64,000 nucleotides of DNA from DATBLY01 sp963705545 (GTDB taxonomy: Bacteria > Actinomycetota > UBA4738 > HRBIN12), in the NCBI GenBank assembly GCA_963705545.1, contig CAVPJX010000004.1, forward strand, positions 1 through 64,000, in the 5' to 3' direction. The position numbers were made by a program, and so were the translations under genes. Shown here piece after piece: positions 27,115-35,627 of the stretch; the first letter of the stretch is position 1; every line of letters starts with the position of its first letter. The notes beneath the pieces were generated by a model. It did not search any database. It was not told the DNA's origin and saw nothing but the letters and a program-made list of their open reading frames with translations.

Positions 27115-27546
27115 CTACCCCGTGAGCGACGCCACGACCTCGATCGGCACCGCGGCGAGCGCGCGGGAGACCGGGCAGGTGTCCTTCGTCGCGTCGGCGA
27201 TCCGCTGGAACTCCTCGTCCGCCACGTTGGGCACCGCGGCGGTCGTCGTGAGCTCGATCCTCGCGATCGAGAACCCGGCATCGCCCTGCTCGAAGTGCAC
27301 GTTCGCCTTCGTGTCGATCGAGGTCGGCGTGTATCCGGCCTTGCCGAGGTTCGACGCGAGCGCCATCGAGTAGCACGCCGCGTGCGCGGCACCGATCAGC
27401 TCCTCGGGGTTCGTGCCGAACTCGTCGCCGAACCGCGTAGCCCACCTGTAGGCGACGCCCTCCACGGCACCGCTCTGGACGCCGAACGTGCCGCTCCCCT
27501 CCTTCAGGGTGCCGTTCCATCGAGCGGTCGCGCTGCGGATCGCCAT
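27115..27546 (-). CDS. OsmC/Ohr-family peroxiredoxin
   Basis: Organic hydroperoxide reductase-type protein of 143 residues. The two redox cysteines are visible in HAACYSMALA and in DTCPVSRAL. GTNPEELIGAAHAACYS is the family signature of the OsmC branch. ATG at 27546 was chosen because GAGGAGGTACCGGC precedes it; a longer frame exists upstream but is not conserved. It reduces organic peroxides with dithiol donors. An MBL-fold hydrolase gene follows 7 bp downstream. Confidence 0.92.
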   Translation of the reverse strand: MAIRSATARWNGTLKEGSGTFGVQSGAVEGVAYRWATRFGDEFGTNPEELIGAAHAACYSMALASNLGKAGYTPTSIDTKANVHFEQGDAGFSIARIELTTTAAVPNVADEEFQRIADATKDTCPVSRALAAVPIEVVASLTG

Positions 27547-27671
27547 GCCGGTACCTCCTCGTCCTAACATCGGTCGGACGACCACCTTATCGGCGGGAGC
27601 GCAGCGCGCCCGGCGGGCGCGTGGGTTCACACCCCGACGGCGGTCCCGCCGAGGCGCCTACACTTCGCCGG

Positions 27672-28055
27672 ATGCCGGAGACGACCGACGATCGGTACGC
27701 GCGTGGACGCGAGCGGTTCCTGGAGGTCCACGACGAGCGAGCCCTCCGCGCGGTCGAGGGGCTGGGCGATCTCGGACGGCACATCGTGGAGTTCATCTAC
27801 GGCGAGATCTATACCGACCCCATCCTGTCCACGCGCGACCGGGAGCTGGCCGCCGTGGCGGCCCTGGTGGCCACAGGGCGTTCGTCCCAGTTGCCCGCGC
27901 ACCTGCGGGCCGCGCTCAAGGCGGGCATCACCGAGGGCGAGCTCCGGGCCGTGATCGTCCAGACCGGGTCGATCGCGGGGTTCCCGCCGGCCATGAACGC
28001 GATGTCCACGCTCCGGACGATCGCCGGCGAGCGCGACGCTGCAACCGGGGACTAG
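27672..28055 (+). CDS. Carboxymuconolactone decarboxylase (CMD/AhpD-like) family protein
   Basis: All-helical CMD-domain protein of 127 residues: FIYGEIYTDPILSTRDRELAAVAALVATGR, then HLRAALKAGITEGELRAVIVQT and AGFPPAMNAM. Residues match the gamma-carboxymuconolactone decarboxylase branch more than AhpD, because no CxxC pair is present. With no other protocatechuate-pathway gene nearby, the catalytic role is unsure. It converges on and overlaps the histidine kinase gene by 4 bp. It is divergent from the OsmC/MBL pair. Confidence 0.85.
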   Translation: MPETTDDRYARGRERFLEVHDERALRAVEGLGDLGRHIVEFIYGEIYTDPILSTRDRELAAVAALVATGRSSQLPAHLRAALKAGITEGELRAVIVQTGSIAGFPPAMNAMSTLRTIAGERDAATGD

Positions 28056-29173
28056 GAGATGGACGCCGGCAGCCCCGGCGCGTCGGCGGCGACCGCGACG
28101 GAAGGTCCCGCGGCCGGCGGAACGTCCGGCGTCGAGTAGCCCGACAGGCGCATCCGGATGATCGTCCCGACGCCGAGCCGCGACTCCGCCGAAACCGTCC
28201 CGCCGTGCGCCTCGACGATCGCCTCGACGATCGCGAGCCCGAGCCCCGTCCCACCGGTCCCGCGCCCGCGGTCGCGATCGCGACGCGAGAACCGGTCGAA
28301 GATGTGCGGCAGCTCGTCGGCCCCGATCCCGACGCCGTGGTCCGACACGGCGAGCAGCACGTCCGTGCCCTCGGCCGTGGACGTGAGCTCGATCGCCGAG
28401 CCCGGCTCCGTGGCGCGGACCGCGTTCTCGATCAGCGCGTCCAGCGCAGCCTCGATGCGACGCCGGTCGATCGTCACCGTGCCCTCCGCCCCGCTCGCGA
28501 CGATCAGCTCCCGATCGACCGCCGGCCCCCATCGCGCCGCCGTCTCGCTCAGGAGCTCGGGCACCGAGGCCCGCTCCGGCGACAGGAACGACGGATGATC
28601 CGCCGCCGCGAGCGTGAGGAGCCGGTCGGACAGCCGGGAGAGGCGGTCGAGCTCGGACATGATCACTTCGGCGTCCGCGCTCGAGCGAGGGTCGTCGGAC
28701 ATCGTCCGGATCAGCTCCGCGTGCCCACGCGCCACCGTGATCGGGGTCCGGAGCTCGTGCGATGCGTCGCGGACGAACCCGCGCTGGCGATCGAGCACCC
28801 GGCGCTCGGTCGCCGCGGACCGCTCGGCCTCCTCGACCGCGCGCTGGCGACGCTTCGCATGCCAGGCCATCGCCAGGAACATCGAGGCCATCAGCGGGAC
28901 CTCGGCTACCTCGTCGAGCGCCTCGTGCCCGCGGATCACGGTCCAAACCAACGCGGCTCCCGTCGCCGCGATGACGGCCCCGAGGACGACGGCCGTCGTG
29001 GACGTCTTCCAGACGCGGAACCCGTAGAGCAGCGTGAGGCTCACCCAGATCAGATGGAACGGGATCGTCTCCCACCGGGTCATCACCAGGATGAACGCCA
29101 CGGCGGCGCCGGAGAACACGCCCCACGCGATCTCGACCCAGTGCCTACGGAGCGTGGAACCGATACCCGACAT
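28052..29173 (-). CDS. Sensor histidine kinase
   Basis: Membrane histidine kinase of 373 residues. Three to four N-terminal hydrophobic segments (about 11-110) have little periplasmic loop, so it may sense within or near the membrane. The H box is RDASHELRTPI, the N box IENAVRATEPG, the G boxes SDHGVGIGADELPHIFDRF and GGTGLGLAIVEAIVEAHGG. Its start overlaps the end of the response-regulator gene by 29 bp, marking a cognate pair. A cupredoxin gene diverges from the pair and is a likely target, so copper or redox stress is a possible signal. Confidence 0.93.
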   Translation of the reverse strand: MSGIGSTLRRHWVEIAWGVFSGAAVAFILVMTRWETIPFHLIWVSLTLLYGFRVWKTSTTAVVLGAVIAATGAALVWTVIRGHEALDEVAEVPLMASMFLAMAWHAKRRQRAVEEAERSAATERRVLDRQRGFVRDASHELRTPITVARGHAELIRTMSDDPRSSADAEVIMSELDRLSRLSDRLLTLAAADHPSFLSPERASVPELLSETAARWGPAVDRELIVASGAEGTVTIDRRRIEAALDALIENAVRATEPGSAIELTSTAEGTDVLLAVSDHGVGIGADELPHIFDRFSRRDRDRGRGTGGTGLGLAIVEAIVEAHGGTVSAESRLGVGTIIRMRLSGYSTPDVPPAAGPSVAVAADAPGLPASIS

Positions 29174-29810
29174 TCCTCACCGTCTCGATCACGTCGGCGC
29201 CGAGCTTCGCCCGAAGCCGTCCGACGCACACGTCCACCAGGTTGCTCCCGGGATCGAAGCCGTAGCCCCAAACGTCGGCGAGCAACCGGGCGCGGCTGCA
29301 GACGTCACCCTCGCGCCGCATCAGGTACTCGAGCAGCCCCGACTCGCGCTCCGTGAGGTGCACCGGCCCGGCCCCGGCGTCGGCGACCCGGCGGAGTCGA
29401 TCCAGGTCCACCCCTCCGGAGCGGAGGTACCGCTCCTCGGGTCCCGATGCCGACTGGCGGAGGCGAGCCCGCACCCGAGCCACCAGCTCGGCCAGCGCGA
29501 ACGGTTTCGCAAGGTAGTCCGAGGCGCCGAGGTCCAGGCAGCGGACCTTGTCCTCCACGTCGCCGAGCGCCGAGAGGATCAGCACCCGCTGCTGCGGGCG
29601 CTCCTCGATGAGCCGTCGAAGGACCGTGACGCCGTCCATCCCCGGCAGGAGCAGATCCAACACGACCAGCTCGTAGCGTCCGGTCCGCGCCAGGTCGAAG
29701 CCCCGCGTCCCGTCGGGCGCTCCGTCGACCTGGAACCCCTCCGCCGCGAGGGCGCGCGAGACGAAGCTCACGATCCGAGGTTCGTCGTCCACCACGAGGA
29801 CCCTGGTCAC
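29145..29810 (-). CDS. OmpR/PhoB-family response regulator
   Basis: Response regulator of 221 residues. The receiver domain has the acidic pair DDE at 8-10, phospho-acceptor Asp52 (VVLDLLLPGMDG) and Lys in YLAKPF. The C-terminal winged helix has LTERESGLLEYLMRREGDVCSRARLLADVWG and NVGYRFHAP. It is translated first in the operon, with the kinase overlapping its 3' end. Upstream, 11-bp direct repeats (29886-29907) and several GTCAT/ATGAC elements lie between it and the cupredoxin gene and suit this regulator family. Confidence 0.95.
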   Translation of the reverse strand: MTRVLVVDDEPRIVSFVSRALAAEGFQVDGAPDGTRGFDLARTGRYELVVLDLLLPGMDGVTVLRRLIEERPQQRVLILSALGDVEDKVRCLDLGASDYLAKPFALAELVARVRARLRQSASGPEERYLRSGGVDLDRLRRVADAGAGPVHLTERESGLLEYLMRREGDVCSRARLLADVWGYGFDPGSNLVDVCVGRLRAKLGADVIETVRNVGYRFHAP

Positions 29811-29850
29811 GGGTCGAATCCTAGGTCGGCGATCGGGGTTGGACCAGGGG

Positions 29851-29926
29851 TCATGACGGGGTCGTCATCCGTGGTTCACGCCGCCGATGACCGAACGATG
29901 ACCGTTCTATGAGGGGTCCGTCATGA
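29851..29926. promoter_or_regulatory. Cluster of GTCAT/ATGAC elements with an 11-bp direct repeat
   Basis: GATGACCGAAC (29886-29896) and GATGACCGTTC (29897-29907) are adjacent direct repeats with an 11-bp period. That is one helical turn, as in Pho-box-type sites for OmpR/PhoB regulators. Related elements TCATGAC (29851), GTCATC (29864) and GTCATGA (29920) flank them. The cluster sits between the divergent response regulator and cupredoxin genes. Binding is inferred. Confidence 0.55.
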
Positions 29927-29990
29927 ACCTCCCGGCCGGTCCACGGCCGCGGCTACGGTCGCCCCGACACCGCGAGAAGGAGGGGGCTCC

Positions 29991-30401
29991 ATGCTCAAGC
30001 GACTGGCGTTGGTGGTCGGACTCGTATCGATCGTCGTGCCGGCGTGTAGCAGTGGCAGTGACGCGGACGTCGACGTGACGGCGACCGACTTCGAGCTCGC
30101 CGTCGATCCGACGAGCGCCGCGGCCGGTGAGCTCACGATCTCGATCCAGAACGACGCCGGTCAGACGCACGAGTTCGTGATCTTCAAGTCGGACCTCGCA
30201 CCGGATGCGCTCCCCACGAACGAGGACGGCGACGTCGACGAGGAAGGCGAGGGCGTCGAGCTGGTCGACGAGGCCGAGGACATCGCGGCTGGGAGCGAGG
30301 CTGAGCTCACCGTGACCCTCGATGCCGGCAACTACGTCTTCATCTGCAACCTGCCCGGCCACTACCGACAGGGGATGCACTCGGGGTTCACGGTCAGCTG
30401 A
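29991..30401 (+). CDS. Cupredoxin-domain lipoprotein
   Basis: Secreted copper protein of 136 residues. The lipoprotein signal ends VVPACSS (Cys at about 19). The mature domain has a plastocyanin-like fold, with candidate type 1 copper ligands His in QTHEFVIF and Cys/His/Met in FICNLPGHYRQGMH. An acidic insertion (NEDGDVDEEGEGVELVDEAED) lies between them. A good ribosome site (GAGAAGGAGGG) precedes the ATG. It probably acts in electron transfer or copper handling at the membrane. It is likely controlled by the divergent two-component system. Confidence 0.9.
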   Translation: MLKRLALVVGLVSIVVPACSSGSDADVDVTATDFELAVDPTSAAAGELTISIQNDAGQTHEFVIFKSDLAPDALPTNEDGDVDEEGEGVELVDEAEDIAAGSEAELTVTLDAGNYVFICNLPGHYRQGMHSGFTVS

Positions 30402-30407
30402 GCGGAG

Positions 30408-31511
30408 CTACGCGGGCGGGGCCGCCTCGACCCGCCTCCAGGCCTCGTCGTAGACGGCTTGGTCGGCCTCGTCGAGCGGCTGGGTGAACACGAGACGCTC
30501 CACGTCCGCGGCGGTCGGATAGATCGCCGGGTCTTCGAGGATCTCGGGCGGGATGAACGCCTGCGCGGCCTCGTTGCCGGTGTCGACCTTGCTGGCGATC
30601 GCGTTCGTCGCCGAGATCTCGGGTTGCAGGTAGAACTCGATGAACGTGTTGGCGGCCTGTGGGTTCGGGGCGTTCACGGGGATGCACAACGAGTCGATCC
30701 ACCGCAGGCCGCCCCCGGCCGGCACGACGTAGGCCAGGTCGGGGTTCCGCTCCTGTGCCTGGAGCACGTCGGTGGAGTACGCGTGCGCGCACACGAGCTC
30801 GCCGTCCGCCAACCGGTCCAGGTACGTGGCCGAGTCGAACCCGGAGATCACACCCTTCATCTCGATCAGGCGGTCGGCGGCCCCGTCGACCACGGCGGGA
30901 TCGGTCGCGTTCGGGTCCTCGCCCAGCGAGAAGAGCGCCAGCGCGAACGCGTCGCGCATCTCGTCGAGGATCGTCATCTGCCCCGCGTAGGCCTCGTCCA
31001 GGAACACGTCCCAATCCGGAGGCTCGTCGAACACCGTCGCGTCGTATCCGATCCCCGTCGTCCCCGTCGCCCACGGCACGCTGAAGCGGTTGCCGGGGTC
31101 GAACGGCTCGGCACGGAACGCCGGCTGCAGGTTGTCGAGGCTGGTCACGATCCCATCATCGAGCTGCTGCAGCTGATCGAGCGTCCGCAGCTGATCGAGC
31201 AGGTTGTCCGACGGCACGATCAGGTCGAACGAGGTGGCTTCGCGGCCCCGCCGCCGGGCGACGTCCGCCAGGTTCAGCCGCTGCGCGAGCTCGTCGTTCG
31301 AGGCGTACGTCTCGTAGGTGACCGACAGCCCGCTCTCCTTCGTGAAGTCCGTCAGGATCGTCGGGTCGATGTAGTCCTGCCAGTTCAGGAACGAGAGCTG
31401 ATCCTCGTTCGGATCGCCGCACGATGCCAGGGCCGGCGCGAGCCAGAACGCGGCGCCCGCGACCACGCCACCCCTGAGCACCTGCCGCCGGGAGACCAGG
31501 GAGCGATCCAT
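30408..31511 (-). CDS. PotD-like substrate-binding lipoprotein (Tat signal), third gene of the APC-UspA operon
   Basis: Spermidine/putrescine-type solute-binding protein of 367 residues. The Tat signal has SRRQVLRGG, with the lipobox Cys at residue 31 (LASCGD). The binding domain begins LSFLNWQDYID and includes VPWATGTTGIGYD and RWIDSLCIPVNAPNPQ, as in PotD. No ABC permease or ATPase is nearby. It follows an APC amino-acid/polyamine permease and a universal stress protein, 4 bp after the latter. ATG at 31511 fits the signal peptide. It is a paralogue of the protein encoded at 17780-19036. Confidence 0.9.
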   Translation of the reverse strand: MDRSLVSRRQVLRGGVVAGAAFWLAPALASCGDPNEDQLSFLNWQDYIDPTILTDFTKESGLSVTYETYASNDELAQRLNLADVARRRGREATSFDLIVPSDNLLDQLRTLDQLQQLDDGIVTSLDNLQPAFRAEPFDPGNRFSVPWATGTTGIGYDATVFDEPPDWDVFLDEAYAGQMTILDEMRDAFALALFSLGEDPNATDPAVVDGAADRLIEMKGVISGFDSATYLDRLADGELVCAHAYSTDVLQAQERNPDLAYVVPAGGGLRWIDSLCIPVNAPNPQAANTFIEFYLQPEISATNAIASKVDTGNEAAQAFIPPEILEDPAIYPTAADVERLVFTQPLDEADQAVYDEAWRRVEAAPPA

Positions 31512-31515
31512 CGGA

Positions 31516-32025
31516 TCAGACCACCAACAGGACCGGGACGTTCGCGTGGCGGGAGACCTTCTCCGCGATGCCACCCGACATCAGGCGGCGGAACTTCTCG
31601 AGCGAGTCGCCCGCCTCATGGGTGAGGCCCTGGCGTCCGAGGACGATCAGGTCCACCGACTCGTCCTCGGCCGTCTGCAGGATCGCCCGCGCGATGTCGC
31701 CTTTCGCGACGACCGCCCGAGCCGTGACCCCGACGGCGAGCAACGCCTCGACCGACTCGGTCGCCAGCTCCTTCGCCTCCTCCTCCCGCGTGACCTTCAT
31801 CTCCTCGACGTAGGAGGCGCTCCGGCCCCGGACCGTGAGCGGCTGATCGAACGCCACGACCACGACCAGCTCGGCGTCGTTGTTGCGCGCGGCGAGGATC
31901 CCCCACGACAGCGCGCGCTCGGCGTTGTGCGAACCGTCGAACGGAACCAGGATCCGCCGCGGACGCGCGGCGTCGGGGATCTCGACCGGCCGCTCCCAGT
32001 CGTCGGGTCTCGGACCGTCGCTCAT
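31516..32025 (-). CDS. Universal stress protein (UspA family)
   Basis: Single USP domain of 169 residues with a short N-terminal extension. It starts RRILVPFDGSHNAERALSWG. The C-terminal part has LIVLGRQGLTH, then GGIAEKVSRHANVPVLLVV, the ATP-binding G-type motif of ATP-binding UspA proteins, although a longer GRQ...GG spacing than usual separates its parts. The start overlaps the APC permease stop (ATGA). USP domains often partner amino-acid permeases, where they modulate transport. GGGAGGTG precedes the ATG. Confidence 0.93.
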   Translation of the reverse strand: MSDGPRPDDWERPVEIPDAARPRRILVPFDGSHNAERALSWGILAARNNDAELVVVVAFDQPLTVRGRSASYVEEMKVTREEEAKELATESVEALLAVGVTARAVVAKGDIARAILQTAEDESVDLIVLGRQGLTHEAGDSLEKFRRLMSGGIAEKVSRHANVPVLLVV

Positions 32026-33446
32026 GTGTTCACCTCCCGTGGAGCTTCCTCCTCGAACTCCAGCTCGATCGTGTGGTCGATGCCCTTCCGTCGCTTGCCG
32101 ATCCGCAACCAGTAGTACGCGATGGGACCCGTCGCCATGCCGATCAAGGCCCACCCGATGCCCTGGACCAGGCCGACATCGAGCACCTGGAAGTAGATCG
32201 CGACGAACAGGACGAAGAGCGGGCCGAGCGTCACCAAGACGAGGCCACCCCAGCCGCCGGGGATCCGGTACGGGCGCTTCAGGTTCGGGTACTTGATCCG
32301 GAGGGCGATCAATGCCGCGAACTGAAGCAGGAGAGCGAACGCGTAGATCGTGACGTCGACGACGACGAGGCTCTGGAACGGTCCTAGGGCGGCGATCGAG
32401 CAGATGATCGCGCAGATCGTGATCGCCCAGATCGGCGTCCCCCACTTCGGGTCGAATCGAGACACGCGCTCGGGCAGGTACCCGTCCTCGGCGAGGGCGG
32501 AAGGGATCCGGCTGTACTGGAGGAGCCACGCCGAGTACAGCCCGACCGCGGAGATGAGCGCCCCGATCGTCATGAAGGTGCCGAGCCACTTCCCCGCGAC
32601 GGCCTCGGCCACGACGTTGTACGCACCGGCGGTCCACTCGATGTTCTCCGTGCCGACGACCGCCAGCGACACGAGCGTCGGCAGCAGGTAGATCAGCGTG
32701 ATCGCCGGGATCGTGATCGCGAGCGCGCGCGGGTAGTTGCGGCGAGGGTCGTCGATCTCGCCGGCGACGGTGGAGAGCCCGTCCCAGCCCATGTAGTTCC
32801 ACATGATCACGAACAGCCCCGCGCCGAACGCTGGGAAGAGCTCGACGCCGGGGAACGTGAACGGCTCGAACGGATTGTGGTCCATCTTGAAGAGCCCGAT
32901 CACCGTCACGAGCACGAACGGCGCCAGCACGATCACGAGGAACAGCTTCGACGAGTCGCCGATCAGCGAGCTCCCGCGCATGTTCAGGTAGGCGAAGAGC
33001 CAGATGACGACCAGCGCGACCAGCCAACGGACCAGCTGGTTCTCGGCGAGGATCGGGAAGAAGTACGAGGCGTAGTCCACGAACAGCACGGGGTAGATCG
33101 CCAGGTCGACCCAGCTGGTCACCCACGACCACCAGCCCTCCTGGAACCCCCAGAAGGGGCCGAGGCCGGTCTTGACCCAGTAGTAGTAGCCGCCCTGGAC
33201 CGGCATCGCCGTCGCGAGCTCGGCCACCATCAATGACGCGGGCAAGGCCCACAGCAGCGGCGTGACGATGATCAGCAACAGCCCCATGCCGGGGCCGCTC
33301 TCCCCGATCGTGTCCTCGAGCCCGTACGGTCCGCCCGAGACCGAGAAGAAGATGATGCCGATGATCGCGGCCAGACCGAGCTTGCGCGCCAGGTCGCGGA
33401 CGTCGATGGTCGGTCGCGCGACCGGTTCCTCGCTCACCGTTGCCAA
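32022..33446 (-). CDS. APC-family amino acid/polyamine permease
   Basis: Membrane transporter of 474 residues with about 12 helices. The first helix region has FFSVSGGPYGLED, the unwound GxG ligand site of APC carriers. Further landmarks are MPVQGGYYYWVKTGLGPFWGFQEGW and WDGLSTVAGEIDDPRRNYPRAL. The sequence resembles putrescine/amino-acid permeases. TTG at 33446 has GGAGG at 9-nt spacing, while the GTG at 33437 is too far from it, so I prefer TTG. It is the first gene of an operon with UspA and a PotD-like lipoprotein. Confidence 0.9.
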   Translation of the reverse strand: MATVSEEPVARPTIDVRDLARKLGLAAIIGIIFFSVSGGPYGLEDTIGESGPGMGLLLIIVTPLLWALPASLMVAELATAMPVQGGYYYWVKTGLGPFWGFQEGWWSWVTSWVDLAIYPVLFVDYASYFFPILAENQLVRWLVALVVIWLFAYLNMRGSSLIGDSSKLFLVIVLAPFVLVTVIGLFKMDHNPFEPFTFPGVELFPAFGAGLFVIMWNYMGWDGLSTVAGEIDDPRRNYPRALAITIPAITLIYLLPTLVSLAVVGTENIEWTAGAYNVVAEAVAGKWLGTFMTIGALISAVGLYSAWLLQYSRIPSALAEDGYLPERVSRFDPKWGTPIWAITICAIICSIAALGPFQSLVVVDVTIYAFALLLQFAALIALRIKYPNLKRPYRIPGGWGGLVLVTLGPLFVLFVAIYFQVLDVGLVQGIGWALIGMATGPIAYYWLRIGKRRKGIDHTIELEFEEEAPREVNT

Positions 33447-33515
33447 CGGAGCCCCCCTCCGACAACGGGAGTTGATACCACGTCGGCCACGCTCCGCGAT
33501 AGCCCGCGTGAGACC

Positions 33516-34733
33516 ATGCGGGCCGTGAGCGCCGCGAGGCACCCGCGCATCGTCACGGTCTCGGAGGAAGCCCGGACCACCCCGCTCGAGCTCTTCTTCG
33601 ACCTCGTGTTCGTCTTCGCGATCACGCAGGTCACGGAGCTGATGGGCAACGACCCGACGGGGCGAGGGCTCCTGCGTGGGCTCCTGGTCCTCGCCCTGGT
33701 CTGGTGGTGCTGGGTCGGGTTCGCGTGGCTCGGCAGCATCCTGCAGGCGGACGAGGGGCTCGGGCGCGTCGCGATGTTCGGCGCGATGGCCGCGACCTTC
33801 GTGATGGCCCTGTGCGTGCCCGAGGCCTTCGACGACCTACCCGGGGGGCTGAACGGACCGGTCGTGATCGCGTTCGCCTACCTCGCCGTGCGTCTCCTGC
33901 ATCTGGCGATCTTCTGGCTGGCCGCCCACGACGACCCGGGGCTGCGACGGCAGCTGGTGCGGTTCACGCCCTCGCTCGTCGGCGGGACCGCGTTGTTGCT
34001 CGTGGCGTCGCAGCTGGACGGCACCGCGCAGACGCTCGCCTGGTGCGCCGCCCTGATCGCGGACTACGTCGGCACCATCCTCGGCGGCGCGGCGGGATGG
34101 CGCGTGCACGCTCCCGCGCTGTTCGCCGAGCGGCACGGGATGATCGTGATCATCGCGCTCGGGGAGTCGATCGTCGCGATCGGCGTCGGCGTCGCCCATC
34201 TGCCGATCTCGTCCCCGATCATCGTCGCCTCGGTGCTCGGACTCGCCCTCACGGGGTGCCTATGGTGGGCGTACTTCGACGTCGTCTCGCTGATCGCCGA
34301 ACGCGTCCTGCGTCGCAGCGAAGGGGAGGCACGGACGCGCCTCGCCCGGGACGCGTACAGCTACCTGCACCTGCCGCTGATCGCCGGCATCGTCCTGCTC
34401 TCGCTCGGCCTCGAGGAGGTGCTCGCGATCGTCGCCGGCGCGAACGGGCACACGCTTCACGATCCGCTCCCGATGCTGAAGCTCGCGGCGATGTACACGG
34501 GCGTCGCGCTCTTCCTCGTCGCCCACGTCGCGTTCACGTACCGCGCCGAGCACCGGATCAAGGTGCAACGGCTGGTCACCGCCGTCATCGTCGTCGCCCT
34601 GATCCCGCTGGCGGAACAGCTCTCCGCCCTGGGCGCCCTCGGGCTGCTGACCGGCGTGATGGTCTCGCTGATCGCGGGCGAGTCGGTCCGGTTCGCCGAG
34701 GCGCGCGAGCGTATCCGGCACGAGGCCAACTGA
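33516..34733 (+). CDS. Low temperature requirement protein A (LtrA) family membrane protein
   Basis: Integral membrane protein of 405 residues, about 10-12 helices. The LtrA signature is TTPLELFFDLVFVFAITQVTEL, with ERHGMIVIIALGESIVAIGVG later. The family was named from a Listeria cold-growth mutant, and its biochemical role is unknown. The ATG at 33516 has no obvious ribosome site. It is divergent from the APC-UspA-PotD operon. A PAC2 gene follows 21 bp downstream. Confidence 0.92.
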   Translation: MRAVSAARHPRIVTVSEEARTTPLELFFDLVFVFAITQVTELMGNDPTGRGLLRGLLVLALVWWCWVGFAWLGSILQADEGLGRVAMFGAMAATFVMALCVPEAFDDLPGGLNGPVVIAFAYLAVRLLHLAIFWLAAHDDPGLRRQLVRFTPSLVGGTALLLVASQLDGTAQTLAWCAALIADYVGTILGGAAGWRVHAPALFAERHGMIVIIALGESIVAIGVGVAHLPISSPIIVASVLGLALTGCLWWAYFDVVSLIAERVLRRSEGEARTRLARDAYSYLHLPLIAGIVLLSLGLEEVLAIVAGANGHTLHDPLPMLKLAAMYTGVALFLVAHVAFTYRAEHRIKVQRLVTAVIVVALIPLAEQLSALGALGLLTGVMVSLIAGESVRFAEARERIRHEAN

Positions 34734-34754
34734 CGACCGGGCTATCCTGGCCGC

Positions 34755-35627
34755 ATGCCCCTGTACCAGCTGAACACCGATCTCCCGGCGCTGTCGGCTC
34801 CGATGCTGGTCGCGGCCTTCGACGGCTGGATCGACGCGTCGGGCGCCGCCACGGCCGCGGCGTCGCAGCTCGCGGGCAGCGGCGAGACGATCGTGACGTT
34901 CGACGGGGATGCCCTGTTCGACTACCGCGCGCGACGGCCGGTGCTCGACGTGATCGACGGGACCCTCGCCCGACTGGAATGGCCGCAGCTGGTGATCCGC
35001 CGCGCGCGCTTCGAGTCGCGTGACGTGCTGGTGATGGTGGGGCCCGAGCCCGACTACCGCTGGCGACAGCTCGGCGTCGACGTCCTCGACCTGTCCCTGC
35101 GCCTCGGCGTCGTCGGGTGGGTGAGCCTCGGAGCGATCCCGGCCGCGGTCCCGCACACGCGGTCGGTGCCGGTGCTCGCGACGGCGTCGGGCCCCGACCT
35201 GCTGCACGCCGACGAGCAACAGGGGCCGGACGGCCTGCTGCGCGTGCCGGGCGCCGCGCTCAGCACGGTCGAGCTCGCCGTGAGCGGCAGCGGGGTTCCC
35301 GCCGTGGGGTTCTACGCGCAGGTCCCGCACTACGTGGGGGGACCGTACGCGGCCGCCTCGATCGCCCTGCTCGAGCACGTCGAGCGGCACCTGGGCGTGT
35401 CGCTCGTGCTGGGGAACCTCCCCGAGGAGGCGGCGCAGCAGCGCAAGCGGCTCGACGACGCCGTCGCGTCCGACGAGGACACGGGCCGCTACCTGGCTCG
35501 ACTGGAGGAGATCGCCGGCGAGGAGCGGGTCCCCTCGGGCGACGAGCTCGCGACCGAGATCGAGCGCTACCTGCGCGAGGCCGACCAGGGCGGCGACGAG
35601 CCGCGACCGTTCCCCGAGGGCCGCTAG
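34755..35627 (+). CDS. PAC2-family protein
   Basis: Protein of 290 residues of the PAC2 (proteasome assembly chaperone) family, frequent in Actinomycetota: MLVAAFDGWIDASGAATAAASQL, PVLDVIDGTLARLEWP, then VGFYAQVPHYVGGPYAAASIALLEHVERHLG. A coiled, charged C-terminus follows (EEAAQQRKRLDDAV, then a Glu-rich tail). A role linked to the bacterial proteasome is often suggested, but no proteasome gene is in this window. It follows ltrA on the same strand and converges on the S51 peptidase gene with a 4-bp overlap. Confidence 0.9.
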   Translation: MPLYQLNTDLPALSAPMLVAAFDGWIDASGAATAAASQLAGSGETIVTFDGDALFDYRARRPVLDVIDGTLARLEWPQLVIRRARFESRDVLVMVGPEPDYRWRQLGVDVLDLSLRLGVVGWVSLGAIPAAVPHTRSVPVLATASGPDLLHADEQQGPDGLLRVPGAALSTVELAVSGSGVPAVGFYAQVPHYVGGPYAAASIALLEHVERHLGVSLVLGNLPEEAAQQRKRLDDAVASDEDTGRYLARLEEIAGEERVPSGDELATEIERYLREADQGGDEPRPFPEGR

